A stretch of 64,000 nt of DNA from Afipia felis ATCC 53690 (GTDB lineage: Bacteria; Pseudomonadota; Alphaproteobacteria; Rhizobiales; Xanthobacteraceae). Positions within the stretch are counted from its first letter, which is position 1; each line of letters starts with the position of its first letter. The notes below the pieces were generated by a model, which was given only the letters and a program-made list of their open reading frames with translations, was not told the origin of the DNA and did not search any database. The translations under genes and the position numbers were made by a program. The stretch lies in NCBI RefSeq assembly GCF_000314735.2, contig NZ_KB375270.1:1736001-1800000 (forward strand), written 5' to 3'. This document shows positions 17,509 to 25,618 of this stretch, piece by piece.

Positions 17509-18596
17509 TAGTGGCCTCCCACCATCGCGGTCCAGCGCGCCGTCAAGGCTTGCAGGTTCTGATTGACCGGACCGATATCGAGGTTGAGCAATGAGGTTAC
17601 TTCCTTCTCGCCGTAGGGCACCTTTGCCGCCGCCTTGTCGTCGAGCTTGACGGTCTTGTTCACCGGACCGAGCAACAGGCTTTCAGCGATCATCTTCTGT
17701 GCCTCGGGGCTGATGGTGAAATCGATGAACTTCTGCGCGAGGTCGGGATGCGGCGCACCCTCGACGATGTCGAACTGCTGCGGATACAGAATGCCGCCTT
17801 CCTTGGGCAGCACCATCGCAACCGGCGCACCGGTGCCGGCGAAGTCGTGCACGCGCGCGCTGCCGTTGTAGCCGATCCACGCACTGCCCGTTCCGAACAG
17901 CGCGTCGACCTGCGCCGGCGGATCGATGAAGGCCAGCACGTTCGGCTTGAGCTCCTTCATCTTGTTCCAGGCCGGCTCGAGATTGGTGACCGAACCGCCG
18001 TTCAAATCGGCGATCTTGGCAAACAGCAGGTTCGCGTAACCGATCGGCATATTATAGAAGACGACGTGGCCCTTATATTTCGGGTCCCAGAAATCCATCC
18101 ACGAAGTCGGCGGCGCCCAGCCCTTCTCCTTGAAGACCTGAGTGTTGTACTCGATACCGAGCGCCTGAATGCCCATCACGATGCCGATACCATCGCGATC
18201 CTTCGCGAAGTCATAGACCTGCGACAGGTTCGGCACCTTCGCCGGATCGAGCTTGGCGTAGAGCTTCTCGGCCTTGCCCTGATAATGCGTGGTGTCATTC
18301 GCCCAGATCACGTCGATCTGCGGGCTGTTCTTCTGTGCCTTCACCTTGGCGAGGATCTGGTTGGACGTGCCGGTAACGTAGACGACCTTGACACCGTACT
18401 TCTTCTCGAAAGCCGGAATCACGGTCGCCTGAAGCGATTTCTGCAGCGAGCCGCCGAAGCCGGCAAAGACCAGCTCTTTTTCTTCCGCAGCCTGGGCGGA
18501 GCTGCCGATGCCGGCGAGCACCGCAAGAAATCCTCCGGCAGCCAAAAGAACTCCGCAGGCTTTCCGAGCGTGACGTAGCGTTGCAACGATCTTCAT
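17508..18596 (-). CDS. ABC transporter substrate-binding protein, PotD-like
   Basis: A 362-aa periplasmic binding protein of the spermidine/putrescine (SBP_bac) class. The start at 18596 is chosen because AGGGAGG sits six bases before it; ATG at 18602 would overlap that site. Residues 1-36 are a Sec signal peptide (AQA|AEE). Mature fold begins ELVFAGFGGSLQKSLQ, with YVTGTSNQILAKVKAQ after it. Polyamine binding would need a line of acidic residues which I cannot confirm; being inside an operon with an acyl-CoA synthetase and CoA transferase, its ligand is more likely a carboxylic acid. Confidence 0.8.
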   Translation of the reverse strand: MKIVATLRHARKACGVLLAAGGFLAVLAGIGSSAQAAEEKELVFAGFGGSLQKSLQATVIPAFEKKYGVKVVYVTGTSNQILAKVKAQKNSPQIDVIWANDTTHYQGKAEKLYAKLDPAKVPNLSQVYDFAKDRDGIGIVMGIQALGIEYNTQVFKEKGWAPPTSWMDFWDPKYKGHVVFYNMPIGYANLLFAKIADLNGGSVTNLEPAWNKMKELKPNVLAFIDPPAQVDALFGTGSAWIGYNGSARVHDFAGTGAPVAMVLPKEGGILYPQQFDIVEGAPHPDLAQKFIDFTISPEAQKMIAESLLLGPVNKTVKLDDKAAAKVPYGEKEVTSLLNLDIGPVNQNLQALTARWTAMVGGH

Positions 18597-18651
18597 AGTC
18601 ATCCTCCCTGAAATATGCGGCCCGTTCTTTTCGCAGGCTTCGCCGATTGAT

Positions 18652-19383
18652 TTATTGCAAACCGAATTCCACTCTTCTGATGTTATCGGGGTCGATCTCG
18701 CGAATGATCGCAAGTTCCTCGGCGGTCGGCTCCGGCGTTACCGGCGCATCCTCCAGATTGGGAATGCGGAAGCCGGTCTTCTCCGCGAGCTCCGCACGCG
18801 TCACCCCGGGGTGAATGCTGTCGAGCACAAGCCGTCCGTCTTCTTTGCGGAAGATGCACAACGGCGTCACGATCCGGTCGAGGTTGCCGTCGGAGGTCGT
18901 GAACTGCACCTCCTCAACAAAGATTTTCGGCGAGTGCCCCGCGCGCCACAACACGGCGCGCTTCGACATGGGCAGGATCGCGGGGCCGCCACCGCCACCG
19001 GGAAAGCGCACCTTGGGCCTCTCGCGATCGCCGATGAAGCTGGAGTTCACCCGCCCCCTCGCATCGACCTGCGCCATCCCGAGGAAGGTCAGGTCGAACC
19101 CGCCACGACCGTTCATGCCGTAGATTTCCTGATTGTCGAAGATCGACGCCGAGCCGCGGCCGAGATCGGCCGTGCTGGTTGCAGCCATGATCTTGTTGAC
19201 CGTCGGGTTAATACCACCACCGACACTGACGAAAGTGCAGTTCGGCGCGTTGTGACGCCGCGCCAGCGTTGCGGCCGCGAGCGGCAACGGCGAATTGACG
19301 CCAACGAATACGACTTCACCATCGTGGATCAGCCGGGCCATCGACACGGCCATCATATCGGCCGGGCTGTAAGACATGCTCAT
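18652..19383 (-). CDS. CoA-transferase family protein, subunit B
   Basis: A 243-aa protein of the glutaconate/3-oxoacid CoA-transferase family (class I), beta type, also related to ring-opening hydrolase IpdB. The family normally has a catalytic Glu in an E-S/N/A-G motif, numbered Glu54 in glutaconate CoA-transferase. Here the same spot reads SVGGG (53-57) with Val54, so the classical gamma-glutamyl-CoA chemistry is doubtful. A glycine-rich segment FPGGGGG follows near residue 130. Its ATG overlaps the stop of subunit A (ATGA). It probably forms a heteromer that either transfers CoA or hydrolyses a ketoacyl-CoA ring. Confidence 0.75.
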   Translation of the reverse strand: MSMSYSPADMMAVSMARLIHDGEVVFVGVNSPLPLAAATLARRHNAPNCTFVSVGGGINPTVNKIMAATSTADLGRGSASIFDNQEIYGMNGRGGFDLTFLGMAQVDARGRVNSSFIGDRERPKVRFPGGGGGPAILPMSKRAVLWRAGHSPKIFVEEVQFTTSDGNLDRIVTPLCIFRKEDGRLVLDSIHPGVTRAELAEKTGFRIPNLEDAPVTPEPTAEELAIIREIDPDNIRRVEFGLQ

Positions 19384-20204
19384 GCCGCCGCTCCCAACGC
19401 GCGGCGATCATGCGAGGCCGTCTCTTCGAGATATTTGCGGAAGCCTTCCGGCGTCCGGCTGAGCTCCAGATAGTGGCGCATCGCAGGCTCATCGATGTCG
19501 TAACGGTCGAACACCGCAGTCGGCCACGCACCGCCCGGCGCATGAACAACGGCTTCGACAAATAGCTCAGGGATGATTGTCATCTCCGGCTGCGCCACGA
19601 AATGCGAGGTGTCCACGATCTTCTCCGCGGTGAGGATCACGCGCTTTGCCGCGCGGCTCATCAGGCGATCCCACACGGGTGTGCCGTAGATGCGCGCGTT
19701 ACCGCGAACATCCGCCTCGTGAACATGGAGAATGGCCCAGTCGGGTCGGATCGCCGGCACCACCAGCGTGTCGTTGCCCGTGAAAGGATCCTTCACGGTC
19801 GCGAACGGTGCAATGCTCGGCACGTCGCTGCCGGCGAAACCCGCGACCGCCTGAAACGGCAGGCCGAACGCGGCGGCCTGAAGGCTCGCCATTACCGCCG
19901 GACAGGCGTTCTCAATCACTTCCAGTTCGCCGCGCTCCGCCGCTTTGCGGAAGTTCGGCGCCATGCCGAACGGCTGTTCGAGCGTCACCATACCCGCGCG
20001 TACGCTGGCAAGGCATCCGCCCGCAGCGAGTACGTCAGCATCGAAACCGGGTGACGCCTTGACGAGATGCAGGCCCTTGACGCCCTGTCGCGCGAGTTCG
20101 CGCACCATGGCGGCCGGAATGCGTTGCGACAGCGTGCCCCCGATCGTGACGATCTGATCGTTGCCAACCAGCCGTGCGGCCTGTTCAAGCGTGGTCTGTT
20201 TCAT
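19380..20204 (-). CDS. CoA-transferase family protein, subunit A
   Basis: A 274-aa alpha-type partner of the preceding subunit. It has the family's N-terminal glycine-rich segment VTIGGTLSQRIP (19-30) and the C-terminal AEKIVDTSHF segment. The stretch VIENACPAV (96-104) holds Glu98, a candidate for the catalytic Glu that IpdA-type alpha subunits carry, which would fit the loss of Glu54 in the beta subunit. It overlaps the acyl-CoA synthetase stop by four bases. Soluble, cytoplasmic. Confidence 0.75.
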   Translation of the reverse strand: MKQTTLEQAARLVGNDQIVTIGGTLSQRIPAAMVRELARQGVKGLHLVKASPGFDADVLAAGGCLASVRAGMVTLEQPFGMAPNFRKAAERGELEVIENACPAVMASLQAAAFGLPFQAVAGFAGSDVPSIAPFATVKDPFTGNDTLVVPAIRPDWAILHVHEADVRGNARIYGTPVWDRLMSRAAKRVILTAEKIVDTSHFVAQPEMTIIPELFVEAVVHAPGGAWPTAVFDRYDIDEPAMRHYLELSRTPEGFRKYLEETASHDRRALGAAA

Positions 20205-21742
20205 GATGCCATCTCCTTCGCTTCAGGCTGAAAGAACTGCGCAAGGTTACGCCGAAGAATTTTCCCGGTGGCGTTGCGCGGCAGTTCATCGACGATTGCG
20301 ATTTTGACCGGGACTTTGAAGTCCGCGAGATTCTCGCGGCAGTAAGCGATCAAGTCCTGTTCAGATGCCGATCCATTCGGGACGACGCAGGCAGCGACGA
20401 CCTCGCCCCATATCCTGTCGGGAAGCCCGCCGACCGCGACATCACGCACCGACGGATGGCGGCAGAGCACTTCCTCGATCTCGAGCGGCGAGACATTTTC
20501 GCCACCACGGATGATGATTTCCTTTTTGCGACCGACAAGAAATACATATCCTTCGCTATCCATCCGGCCGAGATCGCCGGTGTGAAGCCAGCCGTCGATA
20601 ATGGTTTTTCGTGTCGCTTCCTCGTCGCGGAAATAGCCGAGCATCATCGTTGGCGATCGGATGACCAGTTCGCCCACACTTTCCGGCGGCAGGATGTTGC
20701 CCTGCTCATCCATCACGGCAATTTCCTGTCCGGCAAGCGCCTGTCCGACAGACCCGACCTTGCGGCGACCGCCGGCAAAGAGCGGATTGAGCGTGCTCGT
20801 CGCTGTACACTCCGTCAGGCCCCAGCCCTCGATCAGAATGTCCTTGCCGAATCTGTTCTCAAAGCGGGTCGCGAGCTCGACCGTCAGCGGCGCGGAGCCT
20901 GTCTTTACGAAATCAAGCTTGATGCCGGCGTCGCGCGCTTCCGCCTCGCGCTCCAGAAGAATGGCAAGCACTGTGGGCGGCGCGCTGAAACTCGAGACCT
21001 TGTGGTCGGCCACCAGACGCCAGTGCTCGCGGGCACTGAACTTGCGGCACAGCACAATGGTGCCATGACCGATGAACGCGCTGATGTGACTCACGATCAG
21101 CGCATTGCAATGAAACAGCGGCATGAAGCACAGGGCGATATGATCTGGCCCCATGCGGAAACCCTGCGACAGCGCAAGACCATCGGCCCAGACATTCGCG
21201 TGGCTGAGCAGAACGCCTTTCGGCCGACCCGTGGTACCCGACGTATAGATCAACAGGATCGGCGTTTGCCCCGTGATGCCATCGACATGACGCGGTGTGC
21301 GCTTTTGCCGATACAGATCGAGCTCGGAGAAGACTTCCACCGGCAGCGTAACATCAGCATCCGCACCCAGCAGGATGATGCGAGGCTGATGCGTCAAGCC
21401 TGCAATGGCCTCCTGCGCCAGAGCGAGATATTCCGGCGTGGTGATGAGAACACGCGCCTGCGAATGATCCAGCACGAAGGTCACTTCATGCGCGGTCAGC
21501 CGGTTGTTGATCGGATTTGCGATCAGGCCGGTTTTGAACATTCCGAAATAGGCGGCCACCACCAGCGGTTCGTTCCCAATCAGCAGGCTGACGCGATCGC
21601 CCGGATCGAGCTGCAATTCGCCGAACAGATGCGCGAACTGGTTCGCGAGATCGTCCAGCTCGGCATAAGAGAGCGGCTTGCCCTCGAAAATGATCGCAGG
21701 CTTTGAATCTCTGGCATCCTGCAGAAGTTGATGGATCAGCAT
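20201..21742 (-). CDS. AMP-forming acyl-CoA synthetase
   Basis: A 513-aa ANL-superfamily ligase. Visible are the P-loop-like LLIYTSGTTGRPKG, the ATP motif EGWGLTECTAT, the hinge region LHTGDLGRMDSEGYVFLVGRKKEIIIRGG split between domains, and the C-terminal Lys in RNATGKILRR that adenylates the acid. It would activate an imported acid as a CoA thioester for the CoA-transferase-like pair encoded next. Its start overlaps the IclR stop by seven bases. Acyl specificity not readable. Confidence 0.9.
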   Translation of the reverse strand: MLIHQLLQDARDSKPAIIFEGKPLSYAELDDLANQFAHLFGELQLDPGDRVSLLIGNEPLVVAAYFGMFKTGLIANPINNRLTAHEVTFVLDHSQARVLITTPEYLALAQEAIAGLTHQPRIILLGADADVTLPVEVFSELDLYRQKRTPRHVDGITGQTPILLIYTSGTTGRPKGVLLSHANVWADGLALSQGFRMGPDHIALCFMPLFHCNALIVSHISAFIGHGTIVLCRKFSAREHWRLVADHKVSSFSAPPTVLAILLEREAEARDAGIKLDFVKTGSAPLTVELATRFENRFGKDILIEGWGLTECTATSTLNPLFAGGRRKVGSVGQALAGQEIAVMDEQGNILPPESVGELVIRSPTMMLGYFRDEEATRKTIIDGWLHTGDLGRMDSEGYVFLVGRKKEIIIRGGENVSPLEIEEVLCRHPSVRDVAVGGLPDRIWGEVVAACVVPNGSASEQDLIAYCRENLADFKVPVKIAIVDELPRNATGKILRRNLAQFFQPEAKEMAS

Positions 21743-22560
21743 GCGCGACTGTCCCGAACACGGCGTTTTTCAAGAAAATGCTGGCCGAACTCACGCGACA
21801 CAGCTTCGGAAGCCTCGATCACGGCAGGAGCGATCGCGACCGCATGCTTCACGGTGAAGCGATATTCCGGCCCTGAAACGCTGAGCGCCGCAATCACACG
21901 GCCCTGATGATCGCGGATCGGTGCGGCCACGCCGACGATCTCGCCGCGATACTCACCGTGATTGATGGCGTAACCGCGCTCGCGAACGAGATCGAGCTCG
22001 CGGCGCAGCTTCGCGGGCTTCACGATGGTTTTCTTGGTGAAGCTCTGCAGCTGTCCATCGCACACCCTGTCGATTTCGCTCTTGGGCTGAAACGCAAGCA
22101 GCGCCCGCCCGGTCGCGACGCAATAGGCCGGCGCGCGGCGGCCGACATGAATGTTGGCGCGCACCGGATTCGGACTATCGACACGGTCGAGATAGACCAC
22201 CTCACCCGGCGTGCAATATTCGGCAAGCTGCGAGCTTTCCGAACTCAGTTCGACCAGACGCTCAAGATGACGGTGAGCGACTTTCGGCAGTTCGATCGAT
22301 TCGGAAGCAACCAGCCCCAATTCCCACAGCCGATGACCGAGACGATAGCCCTGACGATCCGGCGTGCGCTCCACATAACGCCGCGCTTCAAGATTCGAGA
22401 GCACACCGTGAACGGCCGCCTTGCTCAATTCGAGCTTCGTCGCGATATCGCCGAGCGACAGTGGAACATGCGACGACGCCAGCAACTCGACAATGTCGAG
22501 CGACATGTTGAGCGAATGCAGGTGGCGACGGGGCCCGAGAGGTTCGATATTGTTGTTCAC
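21736..22560 (-). CDS. IclR family regulator (first paralogue)
   Basis: A 274-aa one-component regulator: an N-terminal winged helix (IATKLELSKAAVHGVLSNL, about 40-58) and a C-terminal IclR effector domain with the conserved RAYC/VATGRALLAF segment. Start codon is GTG at 22560, because the nearby ATG is in another frame; it lies inside a GTTCAC/GTGAAT repeat. First gene of the acyl-CoA synthetase/CoA transferase/Pot operon, so it probably controls that operon and itself. A second IclR gene leads the neighbouring operon. Confidence 0.85.
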   Translation of the reverse strand: MNNNIEPLGPRRHLHSLNMSLDIVELLASSHVPLSLGDIATKLELSKAAVHGVLSNLEARRYVERTPDRQGYRLGHRLWELGLVASESIELPKVAHRHLERLVELSSESSQLAEYCTPGEVVYLDRVDSPNPVRANIHVGRRAPAYCVATGRALLAFQPKSEIDRVCDGQLQSFTKKTIVKPAKLRRELDLVRERGYAINHGEYRGEIVGVAAPIRDHQGRVIAALSVSGPEYRFTVKHAVAIAPAVIEASEAVSREFGQHFLEKRRVRDSRAC

Positions 22561-22591
22561 GAGCTGTGAATACCATTTCCTTAACGTGAAC
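22555..22591. promoter_or_regulatory. Candidate IclR operator
   Basis: GTTCAC (22555-22560), GTGAAT (22566-22571) and GTGAAC (22586-22591) lie at and just before the iclR start. The first pair forms a TTCAC-N5-GTGAA inverted repeat, of the size seen in IclR-family sites. Overlap with the start codon would suit tight autorepression. Inferred only. Confidence 0.4.
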
Positions 22592-22695
22592 AGAGGCTAA
22601 GACTCATCATTTTGCGAGTCAATCGAAAGCCGCTCAGGGCGCCAAAAATGGCGTCCCAATTGCTGTGACGAGCTGAACTCGAAAATGCAGATCAT

Positions 22696-22728
22696 AAAAA
22701 AATGCGAGAGTTCATCGAACTCTCGCAT
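22696..22728 (-). terminator. Intrinsic terminator of the iclR2-caiB-crotonase operon
   Basis: On the minus strand, a 12-bp perfect stem (22702-22713 with 22717-22728, ATGCGAGAGTTC and its complement) with a three-base loop is followed by six T (AAAAAA at 22696-22701 on the plus strand). It lies 56 bases after the crotonase stop at 22784, the expected end of the leftward operon. Confidence 0.9.
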
Positions 22729-22783
22729 CTTCTTTCATCATGAACTTGATGGCGTCAGGCGCCACCCGGTTTATCTTCGCGCC

Positions 22784-23521
22784 TTAATGTCCGGCGCGAT
22801 ATTGCGCTATGCGCTCATGTAGACCAGGAGCGCTGACCGACCGAACCAGTTCGGCCATATCGCCGTCATCGTTCTGCGGCGCCGTCAGATGCGAAATCCG
22901 GTTGCGCGCCTGGAGACCCAGCGATCCGATCTGCGCGATCAGCTCATCCGCTTTTTGGCGCAAACCGTCGGTGCCGGTGAGATGCGTCAGCAGGCCGATA
23001 TCGAAAGCCGCCGTTGCATCGAGCGTTGCATTGGTGAGCAGGATGTCCCGCGCGCGCTGCATACCAACCAATTGCGCCAGATGCCGCGTGCCGAGCGCCA
23101 CGCCAAAACGGAAACCCGGAAAACGGAATTTGGAAGCCTCCGTTCCGATCCGGTAGGTGCAAGACGCAACGATATCGGCGCCCGCGCCCATCGCCGCACC
23201 ATGAACCAGCGCGATGCTGACGAACGACGAACGGCGCAACCGCTGCAACAATTCCTCGATGCGGACAAAGCGCAACAGCAGATCGCCTGCCGTCATCTCC
23301 TCATAGCCGCCGAAATCAAATCCGCCGCAAAACGCTTTGCCGTTGGCGGACAGGATGAGTACGCGGCAGCCTTCCTCCTCCGCCTGCGTGACGCAGGAGA
23401 GAATTTCATCGACGATTTCCGCATTCAAGGCGTTCGCCTTGCCAGAACGGTCAAGCGTCAGAACCCGAACGCCGTCAGCGAGCGGAGAAAGGCTCACGAA
23501 TTCTTTGCGTTCCTGGTCCAT
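22784..23521 (-). CDS. Crotonase superfamily protein (enoyl-CoA hydratase-like)
   Basis: A 245-aa crotonase-fold protein. The oxyanion-hole segments are present: AFCGGFDF (63-70) and HGAAMGAGADI (107-117). The hydratase glutamate normally found in a P-E pair is missing: the equivalent reads FPGFRFG (134-140). The second family Glu is not apparent either. Alternative crotonase activities such as isomerase, hydrolase or decarboxylase are therefore as likely as hydration. Its start overlaps the class III CoA-transferase stop by 28 bases, so the two are probably used together. Confidence 0.8.
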   Translation of the reverse strand: MDQERKEFVSLSPLADGVRVLTLDRSGKANALNAEIVDEILSCVTQAEEEGCRVLILSANGKAFCGGFDFGGYEEMTAGDLLLRFVRIEELLQRLRRSSFVSIALVHGAAMGAGADIVASCTYRIGTEASKFRFPGFRFGVALGTRHLAQLVGMQRARDILLTNATLDATAAFDIGLLTHLTGTDGLRQKADELIAQIGSLGLQARNRISHLTAPQNDDGDMAELVRSVSAPGLHERIAQYRAGH

Positions 23522-24669
23522 TCTGCAAATACCTCATCATTATGTGCGCCGAGTTGCGGCGGTGCCCGCTCAATGTCGAACGTAAAGCCGGATACATTGA
23601 TCGGAAAACCGACCGTCTTCGTGGTGGCGCCGTTCGACAGTGTCATGTCGCGCACAAGCCCCATGTGTGCGATCTGCTCGTTGGACAGGATCTCGCGATA
23701 ATCCAGCACGATAGCGCAGGGAATTCCCTCGGCATCGAGTGCCGCGATCCACTCCTCAGCATTCTTGGTCAGGAAGATCGGCTGCACGATTGCAGCCAAC
23801 TCTCTCTGGTTGCGCGCGCGATCGGCTTGCGTCGTGAAGCGCGGGTCGTTCGCCAGATCCGGCTGCCCAACGACCGTGCAGAAGTCGCGCCAGAGTTTGT
23901 CGTTGCCTGCGGCCACGGTGAACGGACGATCCTTGGCATTGAAGCCTTGATAAGGCGCGTTGCGCGGATGCTCTGAGCCAAGCCGCTTCGGCGCCTTGCC
24001 GGTACCGAAAAATTCGCTGGTCTGCAGCGCGGCCATTCCGAGCAGGCTGCCGAGCATCGAACAATCGATGTAAGCGCCTTCGCCAGTTTCGCGCGCCTTC
24101 ATTACCGCAGCAAGCGACGTGAACGCACCATAGAGGCCTGCGCCGAAATCGCCGATCGGCACGCCGCATTTCACTGGCGGCCCGGATTCCTCACCGGTGA
24201 CGCTCATCACGCCGCTGATCGCCTGCACGGTGACGTCGAACGCGCCCTTCCCTGCGTAAGGACCGGTCTGGCCGTAGCCGGAGATCGAGCAATAGACCAG
24301 ACGCGGATTGTGCTTGCGCAGATCCTCATAACCGAGGCCAAGACGTTTCGGCACGCCCGGCCGATAGTTCTCGATGAACAGATCGGCCTCGGCGACCAGC
24401 GCATGGAAACGCTTCATCTCCTCCGGATTTTTCACATCGATAGTGATGCTGCGCTTGTTGCGGTTGACGGAGGCAAAGTTGCCGCTCTCCACCGGACCAT
24501 CAGCGCCCTGAATGGCAGGCGGCCAAGTGCGCATGCCGTCACCACCATCAGGTCGTTCCACCTTGACGACATCCGCACCGAGATCCGCAAACAAGCTACC
24601 TGCAAAGGGTCCCGCCGCGATCTGTGCGAATTCCAGAACCTTGATGCCGTTGAGAGGGCCTTTCATCAT
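23494..24669 (-). CDS. Class III CoA-transferase (CaiB/BaiF family)
   Basis: A 391-aa CaiB/BaiF enzyme. Residues 9-40 give the family start (IKVLEFAQIAAGPFAGSLFADLGADVVKVE, split here for length), and the catalytic aspartate is Asp174 in GVPIGDFGAG. It would move CoA from a donor thioester to an acid. The start is taken at 24669 with GGATGG before it; ATG at 24666 is equally possible, and the frame to 24741 overlaps the IclR gene. It sits between the second iclR (28-base gap) and the crotonase gene. Substrate unknown. Confidence 0.85.
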   Translation of the reverse strand: MMKGPLNGIKVLEFAQIAAGPFAGSLFADLGADVVKVERPDGGDGMRTWPPAIQGADGPVESGNFASVNRNKRSITIDVKNPEEMKRFHALVAEADLFIENYRPGVPKRLGLGYEDLRKHNPRLVYCSISGYGQTGPYAGKGAFDVTVQAISGVMSVTGEESGPPVKCGVPIGDFGAGLYGAFTSLAAVMKARETGEGAYIDCSMLGSLLGMAALQTSEFFGTGKAPKRLGSEHPRNAPYQGFNAKDRPFTVAAGNDKLWRDFCTVVGQPDLANDPRFTTQADRARNQRELAAIVQPIFLTKNAEEWIAALDAEGIPCAIVLDYREILSNEQIAHMGLVRDMTLSNGATTKTVGFPINVSGFTFDIERAPPQLGAHNDEVFAEWTRNAKNS

Positions 24670-24697
24670 TCCATCCATATGTGTTGAAAACGAGTGG

Positions 24698-25471
24698 TCA
24701 GGCGGTCTTGCGATAGACAAGAGCCTCGCCGGGATAGCCAAGCGCCTTTGAGATCAAATCCGCCGTCTGAATGACGACAGGCGCCTGTTCGCGCATGAAC
24801 GTCGATTTCATGCGACTTTCAGGACCCGAGATGCCGATAGCGGCCACCACCTGACGCGAGGCATCGCGGATCGGCGCGGCAAGGCCGCAGACGCCGTCAC
24901 GCCATTCACCACGATTGATGGCGTAGCCAAGCTGGCGCACCCGCGCCATTTCACGCTTGAATTCCTCAGCATCGGTAATCGTCCGCGATGTCTGAGCTTT
25001 CAGCTTCCCGCTCACGCACGCGATCATGTCTTCGCTCTGGAATGCGAGCAGCGCCTTTCCCGTCGCGACACAATGAGCTGGAGCGCCCTTCCCAATCTGG
25101 CTGTAGGCACGCACTGGCTGAGCACTGTCGATCTTGTCGATATAGACGACAGCGTGCTCGACCAGCAGCGAGAGATGGACGGATTCTCCAGTACGATCCG
25201 CCAGCGGCTGCAAATAGGCGCTCGCGGCGCTTTTAACGTCGACTTGCGACAGGACGTGAGAGCCGAGTTCCCACACTCGCAGCGTAGCGCTGTATTTGCC
25301 CGTCTCGGAATTGTTCTGCGCGTATCCGGCATGCACCATCGTCTTCAGGAGCCGATGCGAATTGCTCTTGGTCAGACCGAGTTCGCGCGCAAGCTCGGTC
25401 ACGCCGCGAGGCCTGTCCGACAACGATAATGCCTGAAGCATCCTCAGGCCCTTCAAAAACGTCGTATCCAT
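24698..25471 (-). CDS. IclR family regulator (second paralogue)
   Basis: A 257-aa regulator with the winged helix ELARELGLTKSNSHRLLKTM and the IclR effector domain (segment PAHCVATGKALLAF, as in the first paralogue). The start at 25471 is favoured by a GGAACA site; frame opens as far as 25534. It heads the caiB/crotonase operon. Two IclR genes leading adjacent operons suggests two linked steps of one pathway or two related substrates. Confidence 0.85.
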   Translation of the reverse strand: MDTTFLKGLRMLQALSLSDRPRGVTELARELGLTKSNSHRLLKTMVHAGYAQNNSETGKYSATLRVWELGSHVLSQVDVKSAASAYLQPLADRTGESVHLSLLVEHAVVYIDKIDSAQPVRAYSQIGKGAPAHCVATGKALLAFQSEDMIACVSGKLKAQTSRTITDAEEFKREMARVRQLGYAINRGEWRDGVCGLAAPIRDASRQVVAAIGISGPESRMKSTFMREQAPVVIQTADLISKALGYPGEALVYRKTA

Positions 25472-25500
25472 GGTTGTTCCACATGTTGATATGGCGTGCT

Positions 25501-25513
25501 GAATTCTGGATTC
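25501..25513. promoter_or_regulatory. Candidate IclR operator upstream of second iclR
   Basis: GAATTCTGGATTC at 25501-25513 is an imperfect 13-bp palindrome (GAAT and ATTC arms) 30 bases before the second iclR start. Size and position suit an IclR-family site; there is no similarity to the repeat at 22555, so the two regulators probably recognise different sites. Confidence 0.3.
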
Positions 25514-25618
25514 GAACAGCGGGAGAGTCAACACGCATCTCCGCCGTTCGCCAGCAAAGGCGTTTCAAGCCCCGGGCTAATCGGAGTCGCGATAGATTGT
25601 CGGTGGTGTGAAGCCGGA

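Noticed and set aside
14736..18596. A true spermidine/putrescine importer
   Set aside because: The family is right but the operon partners are acid-activating CoA enzymes, so a polyamine name is not justified.
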